From the NCBI RefSeq assembly GCF_000321225.1, contig NW_004450303.1:3431940-3495939 (forward strand): 64,000 nt of DNA, in the 5' to 3' direction. Shown piece after piece: positions 51,082 through 61,900 of this stretch (position 1 is the stretch's first letter; the number at the start of each line of letters is the position of its first letter). Origin of the DNA: Odobenus rosmarus divergens (lineage: Eukaryota; Chordata; Mammalia; Carnivora; Odobenidae). The notes beneath the pieces are model-generated. The model was not told where the DNA came from, made no database searches, and saw only the letters and a list, made by a program, of their open reading frames with translations. The position numbers and the translations under genes are program-made.

Positions 51082-51995
51082 TTTGGATTGATTTGTCTAC
51101 AAGATCATTCTCATGTCTTAAAGAAGTTTCTAGAACAATAGAATTTTTTTGCCAATCACTTGAAAAGAGAGAACATTTAAGGCAAAAATCACTGAATTCA
51201 TGGCCAGATGGAAAAATAACTCAGAATTCTTCCTCTTTTTTAGGAGTTCTAATGAGAAACCCTGAATCATTTCAAAATGATCAGAAAATAATTTTCCTTT
51301 CTCAAAGAAATGAGGACAAAGTGCAAACTCTTTAACAAATGTTGTGCCTGTTTTGTTTTATAAGATTTTCTAATTCTGAAGTACTGCACACAAACGTTCC
51401 CATGCGTCACAAATGTAGAACACTAATACTCAATGGTGGAATAATTGCTGCTAATGTCATCTCCATAATATTCCCCATGTTGCCTGCACCATCTGCTTGC
51501 TCTATAAACCCCACCACAGGGAAGGTGGTCGTCTGGGGCCACTGATTCTGAAAATAATGGCCCATTGGGAAAGTGCCTTTCCATTGTCAGTTAGTAAACC
51601 CATGGGGAAAAAAAGCCATTTTGTAAGAACTATTTAGAGTCTCAGAAAGGTTATTTAAAATCTCCCCTTGACTTCTTCATTATCCATATGTTTAACTATC
51701 CTCTAGAAAAGGGTAGAATTGTTGTAGAATTATGAAAACATGTTTTAAGCAAACCTAATTATGTACTGATTCTGGAAACATAAAGTTAAGAATTCCCAAG
51801 AATTAAAGTAGACTCTCAGAAATATGTAGATGATAAAATAGAAACAAAACCAATCCCTATTTCTTTCAGAATTTATGAGGCTTTTTTTTATAATGATCAT
51901 ATTTAAAGGAAATATTATTGTAATTTAGCAGAATTGCTCAGAACCTAAGTGTGTTGAGTCTGAAATAACACAGTCTGATTCAATGAACTACAATT
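51080..51995. other. Intron 3, unassigned
   Basis: Small frames at 51078-51545 have no known domain. No repeat recognised. Confidence 0.4.
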
Positions 51996-52330
51996 TGTCT
52001 TAGTCTATTCAAACTGCTATAACAAAAGACCATAGACTGAGTGGCTTAGAAACAGCAAACATTTATCTTTCACAGTTTGGGGGCTGGGAGCCTGAGATCA
52101 GGATGTCAGCATGAGGGTGAGGGCCCTCTTCCAGGCCGTGGACTTCTCACTGTATCTTCACATGGTGAGGCTGGGGGGCTCTGTAGGATCTCCGTATAAG
52201 ATCACTCATCCCATTCATGAGGGTTCCCTCATGATTTACACACCTCTCCAAGTCCCACCTATTACCTTTGGCAGGGTTAGGATTTCAATATATGAATTCT
52301 GGGAGGACACAAAACATTCAGACAGCAGCA
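51996..52330 (-). repeat. MLT1/MST-type MaLR LTR, minus strand
   Basis: Reverse complement of a MaLR LTR ('TGTCTTAGTCTATTCAAACT' start, 'AGACTGAGTGGCTTAGAAAC', 'AGGATTTCAATATATGAATT' near the other end). Apparently a complete solo LTR. Confidence 0.88.
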
Positions 52331-53221
52331 AGATTGAAAACTAAACCACCGACAAAAACAAGAAAGAGCTACATTCCGCGGCTCGGTGTTTGCACTCCAA
52401 GGTAAGAATTTCTGGGGAGGTAAACTTAGTCCTCGGGACTATTCTCGCAGAAGGTGATAGGCATTTACTCCAACTAATTTCAGGTCATTCAGTTTGGACA
52501 TGCCTGGCTTTGGAGGTAAAGATCTGGACAGAGTCAGTACTTCCAGTGCCTGCTTCCTTTCAATGACAACTAGTAATTTCTGTTCCTCTCTGGTTGTAAG
52601 GTAACAAGTTGTTCTTTGTCCTAATGTGCCCACAGCAGTGTCATTTAACTAGTGACACCCTTCTGCTTCCAGTGCTCACTTGCATTCCTATTCAATTCCC
52701 CTTTGTCTGCAAAAACTGTCTGCCCAGTTGTTCTTAACCTTCTCACAGCCAGGTAGAATGTATTTTCTCCTACATAGCAGTCTGTGCCAACAAACCTGAA
52801 AAAACAAAAAACAAAAACAAACAAAGCCAAAAAGCCCAAACTGGAACAATCTTCCTTCCTCCTATTTCTGCCCAAATCAGTGTCTAAACCTCAGTTTACT
52901 CCATTTGGTATTATAACACGTAGGAAGAAGAAGTTTATATGTTTCTCCTGGTTTAGGCAACAAAGACATGGAAATTCTGTGACTACTACTTCCATTCATG
53001 AACAAAAATTTATATTAAAATTTGTATCTGAAATAGAATGTGCTTCTTTGTTGGATTTTATTTCTACTTAACATTACTCTCATAATTCGTATGTTCAAAC
53101 GAACATAACCATTTACACATAGAACTTACTAATTTGCAATTTGTATATTTAATGACATATGGGCAGTGATTTGCTTATGGTTATATGTTTTTGGAACTTC
53201 CATTAAATAATTGTTGTTTCA
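52331..53221. other. Intron 3, unassigned
   Basis: No repeat recognised. The frames at 52439-53071 have no domain. Confidence 0.4.
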
Positions 53222-53437
53222 GGGACCCCTGGGTGGCTTAGTTGGTTAAGCATCTGACTCTTGATTTTGGCTCAGGTCAGGATGTCAGGGTTGTGGGATC
53301 GAACCCTGCATCAGGCTCCGTACTCAGCTCCGAGTCTGCTTGGGATTCTCCCTCTCCCTCTGCCCCTACCCTCGCTTCTGTGCGCTTTCTCTCTCTCAAA
53401 TAAATAAATAAATAAAATCTAATATTTATAAATACAT
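53222..53437 (+). repeat. CanSINE, plus strand
   Basis: Head GGGACCCCTGGGTGGCTTAG with AAATAAATAAATAAA tail. Flanks share TAAATAATTGTTGTT (about 53204-53218 and 53440-53455). Confidence 0.94.
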
Positions 53438-53455
53438 AAATAAATAATTGTTGTT

Positions 53456-54594
53456 CCACTACTGGAATATATGACTTGGATAATAAGATAAATGTCTTTT
53501 GGAAAATAAACTATTATTTGGCTTTCAGAATATCCTATTGTCAGTCAACAATATAAAAGCTCTTTAAATCAAGCAAGAAATTCTAAGAACTCACTAACAG
53601 GAAGAGAACTTTACTGAGGACAGCTGAGAGATCTTCCACACTAAAAAGTGGATAGTAGTGCCCTAAAATAATACCTTTTTAAAGATCCTTTGATGTATTT
53701 CCGTGAATGTCTGATGCAAACTGTGTTTACAAAACTATATGCTTTTTTTCTCTTTAAATTGTGGTCAAATACATGCATATAACATTTATCATTAGTGAAA
53801 TCTAGTACACTCACAATATTATGCAAACATCACTACTCTCTACTTTCCAGATGATTTTCATCACTTCAAATGAAAACCCTGTACCCATTAAGCAGTCACT
53901 TGTTTCCAGTTAAATATATTTAGATTTTTAGTTATACACCTACATAGTTCTAAAATTTAATCCATTATTTTGGGATCATGCTCACACTCCCTTCCATTAT
54001 ATTAATGAATTATTAATACTTAGCAGTATGACTTTTGGGAAAAGACACCATTTAATAAAACAAAAACAAAACAAAGGAATAGGTATTATTGGCAAAAGAT
54101 TGTTTTTTATTTTTTTCTGTTTTGTTTTGCTTTTGTTTGTTTTTATATTTGTCCTCAGTTGGAAAATTGGTCATGTAAATCAATTATTTCAATAAATATT
54201 TTCAGTATTTTCAAATTGTTCTCAATATTGAGCCTTGTTATCACAATTTTACATTTCAATTGATATTTAAAAATTCAATGTTTTTCCTGAAAAATCCCTG
54301 TGTCTTCTGGGAATCTTTCAATTCATGAGGGAGGGCTTATATTACATATGATTTTCTATGAAATGAGAGAGGATAAATATTAACAGAAGTTAACTTTAGA
54401 AAAGATTTAGTGAGTTACATATTATATTTTCCAGATGAAATCACGTTTTATTCGGGTTGATTCCCTTCTGAGCAATCCAGATACTTCTTACCTAGCTGTT
54501 GATCTGAGGATAGGCCAAAAAGCTGTGTGGAGGTTATTAACTGCACTTTAGAGCTATAGGGGAATTAATTCTTTTAGAAACAATCATTGCATAT
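53456..54594. other. Intron 3, unassigned
   Basis: AT-rich sequence. No clear repeat before the LTR at 54595. Confidence 0.4.
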
Positions 54595-55070
54595 TGCAGT
54601 GAAGTTGCTTCTGCCCCTCAGGCCAACCTAGTGGTCCTTAAGCTTTAACAATCACTCTTAGCCCATGTGATTGAGTCACTAACTATTCTTTGTACTGTAG
54701 ATCATATATTCTTTCCAAGAAAGAACAGAGCACTTCTGCACATCACGAAAAGGACCCAGACCTCTTTGGATAATCCCTTTGCACAAGCTCCAAGCAACGA
54801 GATATCGTCTGTAGCTGGCACCATCGAGTCTGCACGTAATCTAGAAATATTGATTAACCACTATACTCCCTCAACTGATTAACTGCCCTAAATTCCTTTC
54901 AAAACCCCTGGGCCAGGCAGAAACCTTGGAGTTGGTCTTTGGACAAGAGTCCACCTTCTTCCCAGGTGTCTAGCCTCCTGAATAAAGCTATTATTCCTTT
55001 CCATTCAAAACTCATCTCTTGAGTATTGGCTTCTTGAGCGATGGGCAGACAAACTTGGGTGTCAGTAACA
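54595..55070 (+). mobile_element. 5' LTR of an ERV1-like endogenous retrovirus
   Basis: The sequence from about 54595 (TGCAGTGAAGTTGC...) to 55070 (...GTCAGTAACA) behaves as an LTR. It carries a polyadenylation signal AATAAA at about 54980, and its 3' half recurs at 60719-61133. Its 5' half recurs inverted at 56573-57112. It is followed by TTTTGGTGAGCCAGCC, where a primer-binding site is expected. The 5' boundary is estimated from the inverted copy. Confidence 0.8.
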
Positions 55071-56510
55071 AATTTTGGTGAGCCAGCCAGGAGGCAATGC
55101 CACTGTGGCATCCAGTTCCCCTAGGAATCTCAGTGTGGCCCAGGCTAGGAACTTGGATGGGCACAGGAGGTTAGCTGCTGGGGATTAGCTGGTCTCAGGG
55201 AGGGAATCTGAAAGATCTGTCCCTGCAGCTGCCAAGACTATTTTTGTCTCATGGAAACTCCCTGCTGATTCTCCACTGATGCTAGCTGCCTATTTCTCCT
55301 TTTGGTTTGAGTGAAAAGGAAAGGAGAATTTGGGGAAGGTGACCAGCTTCTGGACCAGGTAAACCCTTCAGAACGCATACCTATCCAAATTTCTCATTTA
55401 TGCAGCAACTGTGTGTGTTTTTCTTTTGTTGTCCATGCTTTTCCCCATTAGAAAGGTGTGGCTTTGGGGAGAAACTAAAAGGGACTTGAATAACAGTCTC
55501 TGCATTTGGAATTTGGAACAGCTCTGTTTTGGTATATATGAGGGTTGTATTGCCTTGTGCTAAATTTGTGTAAATGGGAGGATCTACCTCTATGCTATCA
55601 AGTAGCCCACTGGGCCAAATCTTGAATAAGTGGAAGGAAAGTAGCCAGGAAACCTATATCTAAGAAGAAACGTAATTTTTATTGTAACACCCCCTTATCA
55701 TATGGGTTAAGCTCAGAGGAAAGATGGCCACAAAATGGCTCTTTAGGATGTCTTCTTTCCTTTGGGTTGCCTCAAAACACGGAGTTTAGTCTGGCTCTCT
55801 CAGCTTGTCTAGGGAGCCATTTGGTTTAGTCAGTGGAACTTTGACTTCTTTGGGAGGAACCAGAAACTAAGAAGCCATTTGGCTCAGTTGGTAAAGCCCC
55901 TAATATTTGGGGGAAAGTGAATGCCAACAGGAGGTAGTCTGCGTTTCACATAGTCACGGTTTTGTTTCTTCTGTGTTCTTTCTGAACTTTTGCCCAGGAA
56001 GATGGGCAATACTCCTTCTGTTCCCAAAGAAATTCCATTAGGACATATTTTCAATAAAAGGTGCAGAGGACTGAAAAGTAACAAGAAAAACAAAACAAAA
56101 TAAACCCAAAACACAAAACCTGTTTCATAGCAGGGACAGGCAAAAGACAGAGAGCTGGCGACACCTTTGTGCCTCTGCCTCCGCCTCCTTCCCTTGTTTC
56201 TCCACCACCATGGGCAAGGCTCACATACCAGACTCCTATACCCTCCTCAATACCTCGGGGGCCATTGGCTCCTTCTCCTCCTACCCTCACCATCAGGGAA
56301 TGAAAAGCACTTCAGGTTGTAAGGCTGCCTTCTAATGACGTTCAAACTGCAGCACCTGCCAAATCAATAAGAAAGGGGGCCCAGAGGCTCCCTGGGACTT
56401 AAACTGCCCACTTCAGATCTCCCCACAGGAGCCCCAGGTAAAAAGTTGACAGTGGGGAACAAACTGATTGAATTTTAGTGGACTCAGATGCAACATATTC
56501 AGTCTTGAAG
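55071..56510 (+). pseudogene. ERV leader, gag and protease remnants
   Basis: Broken retroviral internal region. Two short starts look like gammaretrovirus-type Gag amino termini with a myristoylation Gly: MGGSTSMLSSSPLGQI at about 55576 and MGNTPSVPKEIPLG at about 56002. The second stops after about 30 codons. A proline-rich CT tract follows (56150-56330). At about 56460-56510 a protease-like strand (VDSDATYSVLKL, in place of the usual D-T/S-G-A catalytic motif) is visible, with Asp-Ala replacing the Thr/Ser-Gly-Ala pattern. Stops and a large deletion remove any function. Reverse transcriptase was not found. Confidence 0.6.
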
Positions 56511-56572
56511 TTAGTTTAAGTGTGTTGATTTAATTAAAATAGACAAATTTTAGAGTTATCCACATTAAATAT

Positions 56573-57112
56573 TATCTCAGTGCTTAGAGTTTGTGCAAGG
56601 GGGTTGTCTGAAGGGGTCTGGTTCCTGTTTCGTGATGTACAGATGTGCTCTGTTCTTTCTAGGAAAGAATGAAGGATCTACAGATATACAATGAAAGGTG
56701 TGTTAATCAATCACATGGGCTAGGGGTGATTGCTAAAGCTTAAAAACCACTAGGTTGGAGGGTTCTAGAGGGGAGGGGGTGGGGGGACGGGTTAACCTGG
56801 TGATGGGTATTAAAGAGGGCACGTTCTGCGTGGAGCACTGGGTGTTATGCACAAACAATGAATCATGGAACACTACATCAAAAACTAATGATGTAATGCA
56901 TGGTGATTAACATAACAATAAAAATTTAAAGTAAAAAAACTAATGATGTAATATATGGTGATTAACATAACAATAAAAAAATTTTAAGGGGAAAAAAACT
57001 AATGATGTAATGTATGGTGATTAACAGAACATAATAAAAAAATAAAAAACAAAAAAAAACACACAAAAAAACCCACTAGGTTAGCCAGAGGGGGCAGAGG
57101 TGGCTTTGATAC
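56573..57112 (-). mobile_element. Inverted 5' half of the second LTR
   Basis: The reverse complement aligns with the first part of the LTR at 54595-54790 (shared 'AACCTAGTGG', 'AGAAAGAACAGAGCAC', 'ATCACGAAA'). An L1 fragment interrupts it. A purine tract (complement of 57111-57120) where a polypurine tract is expected marks the LTR edge. Homology stops near 56573. Confidence 0.75.
56757..57068 (+). mobile_element. L1 3' end with triplicated tail
   Basis: Carnivore L1 3' UTR ('GTTAACCTGGTGATGGGTAT', 'AACAATGAATCATGGAACAC') inserted in the inverted LTR half. The duplication CCACTAGGTT lies at 56747-56756 and 57072-57081. The terminal unit (AACTAATGATGTAATG... plus A-tail) occurs three times in tandem. 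Confidence 0.87.
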
Positions 57113-58640
57113 CCCCCTATCAATTTCCTTATTCAATTTCTATTGGATTAGGGGCAAAGGTCTGTCTTCCATAACTACCTCCTGCTGATCAGCAGCAATA
57201 TAAGGGATTTTAGAGTGGAAGACTGTTAGAGAGTGGGAGAATCTGGTTTCTGGCACAAAAATCATAATCATCTTCCTCCATTCATTCAGTCCCGTGTTAC
57301 TAATTCTTGTACATTTGAAGGCAGCTTTTCCGTTATTTCTGGAAATTCTTACCCGGGTTAGTTTTATGGTCTTAAAGATTAGGAACCTGTACTGGTCAAA
57401 AATCCTTTTCAGCAATCTCCTTGAAGACATAACACATTTTGCAAGGGCATCAGAACAATAACTGTAAATGACAAATAATCAAAAACGGATATGACTAAAG
57501 ATCTGATGAGACTTCATTATAGTGCAGTTGGCAAGGAAACCTGGTTATTTCTGTGACACAAAACATTTCAATAATTAGAATGCAAGTGGTGGCCTTATAC
57601 TGGGGCCTCCTAAAACTTCAGGAATTTATATATTTTCTAGAACCGTTAGAGCATTTATCCATACAATACAACCTAAGTTTTATCATCATTTGTTTTACAA
57701 TGCTTCCCAAGGAACTGAACAGACCAAATAAGCAAGCTTAATTAGTCAAAAAAACTTCATTTAGGATTCCAATCTTGGGAAGTTTGTTAAAAACCTCAGC
57801 AAGTTTTAAAGTGCATGCTGATGTAGGATTACAGATCATTACAAAACTTAATATTTAATTATCTATTTAACCAAGGTGGCAATAAGAGATTCAACACAAG
57901 TTAGACAATTGTTAGCAAAACTTAACTCCTTTAATATTGAGATGTTTACTTCCCTTAAATAATCAAAGACCTGATAAAGACAAAACAGAAATCTCAGTTC
58001 TCTGGGCCAAGAATAAACAACTTTGTTTCCAATTTCTTATCAAGTAAAAGCCAACAACCCAAGAAAACTTTGTCTTTTTAACAGAGTAAAGCAAAATTTC
58101 AATCTTACACCAGTATAGCTTTACAATCCATTTGTTTTGATCTGAGTCAGTCCTGACCACACACAAAATTATTTTCCAAAGCCTTCCCTTCTCAAACCTT
58201 CTACAACTTTCTATTTCATTCAGATTTTGTCCTAAACCTTCTCTCTCTAAATAACCAGTCTCATTTCAGAACAAATTTACATTGTTTTGCCTCAACAACA
58301 ATGAATTCTCCTTTCTTATGCCTTTCTGGCATATCTACTACTTTCCTACACACAGAGTTTCTTTCTTAACATTTCCATCAGGCTTAAATATATTTAGCAG
58401 AATCTTAACTCTAGAAACCTCAGTCTCTAGGGAAAATTAAATTGTAATCAATTGTGAACTGTCTGTTACACCAGAATTCTTTAAATCAGAGACTCATGAA
58501 TATACTTCATAATTTCTAGAAATATGAGCTTTTCCACAGTACAGTCTTTTAATAATCATAAAGCACGTTTACCCACAGACCCATGTATCCTCAGTTTCTC
58601 TGCAAAAAGAAGCCAAAGCGGTCAAACCTATGTTCAGTAA
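57113..58640 (-). other. Presumed inverted 3' internal region of the provirus
   Basis: No repeat family recognised. Because it lies upstream (minus strand) of the inverted LTR half, it should be the env/3' part of the provirus. A 96-codon open frame at 57140-57430 ends just before the purine tract, where an Env carboxy terminus could be, but I see no diagnostic Env motif. Confidence 0.35.
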
Positions 58641-59705
58641 TCAGGCTTTAGTATTCTATTTCATTCGGAAAAGATCTAGCTATCCAATGAATCAAACCCA
58701 ATTGATCATTTTACTTAGCAAAACTTTAAACTACTATGTTACCAATGATTTTGAAAACTATCTTAACCATTTTCATGATAAATGTTTCTTCATTCCCTTA
58801 CTGGTGTCTGAGTCTAAAATGTTTTTTATCCATTCTGAATATCCTATGTCTTTTGATTAGAGTGTTTAGTCCATTTTCATTCAAAGTGATTATTGATAGG
58901 TATGCATTTAATGTCATTTTATTACTCATTTTTCATTTCTGGAGATTTTTTTTCTGTTCCCTTTCTTGTCTTTGTCACTTTGGTCTTTCGTTTCCACTCA
59001 AAGATTCCCCTCTAATATTTCTTTAAGGGCTGGTTTAGCAGTCATGAACTCCTTTTTGTTTTTGCTTTTCTGGGAATCTCTATCTTTCCTTCTATTCTGA
59101 ATGATGGCCTTGCTTGATAAAGTATTCTTGGCTGAAGACTTTTCCCATTCAACACTTTGACTATATCATGCCACTTTCTCCTGACTTGCCAAGTTTCTGT
59201 TGAGAAATCTGCAGCTAGCCTTATGAGTCTTCCCTTGGAAGTTAAGGACTTCTTTTTGTGCTTATGGTTTTTTCTTAATTGCTATATTTTGCAGATTTAA
59301 TTACAATATGTCTTGGTGTTGACCTACTTTTGTTGATTTTGATGGGAGTTCTCTGTGTCTACTGCATCTGGATGTCTGTTTCCTTCCCCCGATTACAGAA
59401 GTTTTCAGTCGTGATGTCCTCAAATAAATTTTCTGCCTCCTTTTCTCACTCTTCTTTTTCTTTGATTTATAATACAAATGTTATTACTTTTAATGGAGTC
59501 ACCAAGTTCCTTAAATCTATCCTTGTGTTCCATAATTCATCTTTCTTTCTTTTGTTCTGCTTCAATATTTTCCATTACCTTCTCTTCTATATCATAGTTG
59601 TTCCTATGATTCTTTCAGCCTTGTTCATTGCATGAAGCCTGTTTCCAATCTCAGTTATTGCATTTTTAATTTCTGCCTGATTCTTTTTTAACTCTTTTAT
59701 CTGTG
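58640..59705 (-). mobile_element. L1 ORF1 region, inverted part
   Basis: The reverse complement resembles carnivore L1 ORF1-region DNA ('CAACACCAAGACATATTGTA', 'GGCATGATATAGTCAAAGTG', 'AAGGAGTTCATGACTGCTAA'). It sits head-on against the plus-strand ORF2 part at 59706, a 5' inversion of one element. Confidence 0.7.
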
Positions 59706-60690
59706 TGGTAAGTATCCTCGTAATAAATGGAACAATACAACAAGAAAATCTAACTGTTGTAAATGTTTATGCACCCAACATGGGAGCATCCAAATATATA
59801 ATACAATTAATAACAAACATAAAAGAACTAATTAATAATAATACAATAATAGTAGGGGACTTTAACATGCTTCTTACACCAATGGACAGGTCATCCAAAC
59901 AGAAAATCAACAAGGAAACAATGGCTTTGAATGACACACTGGACCAGATGGACTTAACAGACATATTCAGAACATTCCATTCTAAAACAGCAGAATACAC
60001 ATTCTTTTCAAGTGCAAATGGGACATTCTCCAGAATAAACCACATACTAGGTCACAAATCAGGTCTCAACAAATATAAAAAGATTGAGATCATACCATGC
60101 ATATTTTCTGACCACAATGCTATGAAACTTGAAGTCAACCACAAGAAAAAAATTGGAAAGACCACAAATACATGGAGTAGACCACAAATACATGGAGGTT
60201 AAACAACAGGCTACTATCTATAGTAGCCAAATTATGGAAAGAGCCCAAATATCCATTGACTTATGAATGAATAAAGGGATGTGGTATATATAGACAATGG
60301 CATATTACTCAGCCATCAAAAAGAATGAAATCTTGCCATTTGCAATGATGTGAATGGAGCTAGAGAGTATTTTATGCTATGTGAAATAAATCAGTCAGAG
60401 AAAGACAAATACTATGAGTTCACTCATATGTAGAATTTAAGAAACAAAACAAACAATCATAGGGGGAAAAGAGAGAGAGGTAAACCAAGAAAGAGACTCT
60501 TAATTACAGAGAACCAACTGATGGTTACTAAAGAGGAGGTGGGGGTGGTAAATAAGTGATGGGGATTAAGGAGTGCACTTGTTATGAGCACTGGGTGTTG
60601 TATGGAAGTGTTGAATCACTCAATTGTACATGTGAAACTAATATTAAACTGCATGTTAACTAACTGGAATTTAAATAAAAATTAAAAAGA
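59705..60690 (+). mobile_element. L1 ORF2 endonuclease piece joined to L1 3' UTR
   Basis: 59705-60202 keeps an open frame of 165 codons that covers the second half of the L1 ORF2p endonuclease domain. It includes LTVVNVYAPN, the catalytic VGDFN and the FSDHNAMKLE motif. The N-terminal endonuclease part is not on this strand. At about 60165-60201 a 19-bp unit is tandemly repeated. The sequence then jumps directly to the L1 3' UTR ('CAAATATCCATTGACTTATG', 'TGAGCACTGGGTGTTGTATG'), so reverse transcriptase is deleted. No active element. Confidence 0.82.
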
Positions 60691-60718
60691 AATGTTACAG
60701 AAAGTGTATTTCCTTTAC

Positions 60719-61133
60719 TGATTAACTGCCCTAAACTCCTTAAAAACCCCCGGGGCCAGGCAGAAACCTCAGAGTTGGCCTTTGGACAAAAGTCCACCTT
60801 CTTCCTGGGTGGCCAGCTTCCTTTTTTTTTTTTTTTTAAAGATTTTATTTATTTTTTTGTCAGAGAGAGAAAGCACAAGCAGGGGGAGTGGCAGGCAGAG
60901 CAGGTAGAGGGAGAAGCAGGCTCTCTGCCAAGCAAGGAGCCCGATGTGGGACTCGATCCCAGGACCCTGGGATCATGACCTGAGCCGAAGGCAGACGCTT
61001 AAGCAACTGAGCCACCCAGGTGTCCCGGGTGGCCAGCTTCCTTAATAAAGCTCCTATTCCTTTCCAATCAAAACTCATCTCTTGAGTATTGGCTTTTTGA
61101 GTGATTGACAGCCAATCTTGGGTTTTGGTAACA
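60719..61133 (+). mobile_element. 3' half of the second LTR
   Basis: Begins TGATTAACTGCCCTAAA and ends GGTTTTGGTAACA, matching the 3' half of the LTR at 54876-55070 including the AATAAAGCT polyadenylation region. A CanSINE (60824-61026) splits it. Its missing 5' half lies inverted at 56573-57112. Confidence 0.85.
60824..61026 (-). repeat. CanSINE nested in the LTR
   Basis: Complete reverse-oriented copy with a perfect 17-bp duplication (GGGTGGCCAGCTTCCTT) at 60807-60823 and 61027-61043. The uninterrupted LTR copy at 54876-55070 shows the empty site. Confidence 0.97.
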
Positions 61134-61900
61134 GCACCCTCTTTTAGGATAATTCTTGAGAGTAAAAGATGAAATATTTCCTTTTTCTACATGAAATTAA
61201 ATAACCACTTAAAAAACCCAAAATTTACTCTTAAAGCAATTACTTAATAGGACATATGCAATCCACCAAAAACAGAACTAAAAGAAAAATTTAATCAATA
61301 ATTAGATATTTTGTTTCTTTGGTAGGCAATACCATGCATCTTAATATTTCTGTATTTCTAGATATTTGAGATTATGCTTACATCTTCAAAGATATTCAGG
61401 TGTAGGGTATCGTCATAGGCAAAAGAGAAGTTGCCGAATTGCCACGAGTTTTTGCTTTTCATAAAATATGTGGCAATCTGAAGGTGTGCTCTTTTTTTGA
61501 ATTCGTAAACTTGAGGACATCCATATTTTATCAAATGCAAATCCTAGAGTGGGTGTAGTACAATATAGATGCTAAAAGTTTTAGAAATACTTAAAAATGA
61601 TTACTTTATTTCCACATTATAATTTTATTTTGGCCCATTTCTGAATCTATTGATATATTATTTTCTCTGTGAAATTAGCTTGCTACTTATACTGAAGTAC
61701 TTTCATAGCATGAAAGTTATTTCAACTGATGAAAACTCATGGAGTAAAATAAGAGTCTCTACAAATACCATTTTATAGAACAAAAACAAAAACAGAGATC
61801 TCTCTCATTTTCATTCAGACCTTGAGCTCTCACTGCATGACACACAATACATTGCTTACTGCAAATGATACCATCTCAAAGGCAAAGTCTTTTTCACGGA
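61134..61900. other. Intron 3, unassigned
   Basis: No repeat recognised. A 60-codon minus frame at 61358-61540 is discussed in findings. Confidence 0.4.

Noticed and set aside
56051..56293. Gly/Glu-rich minus-strand frame of 80 codons
   Set aside because: It is the antisense of the CT-rich gag-like proline region of the provirus.
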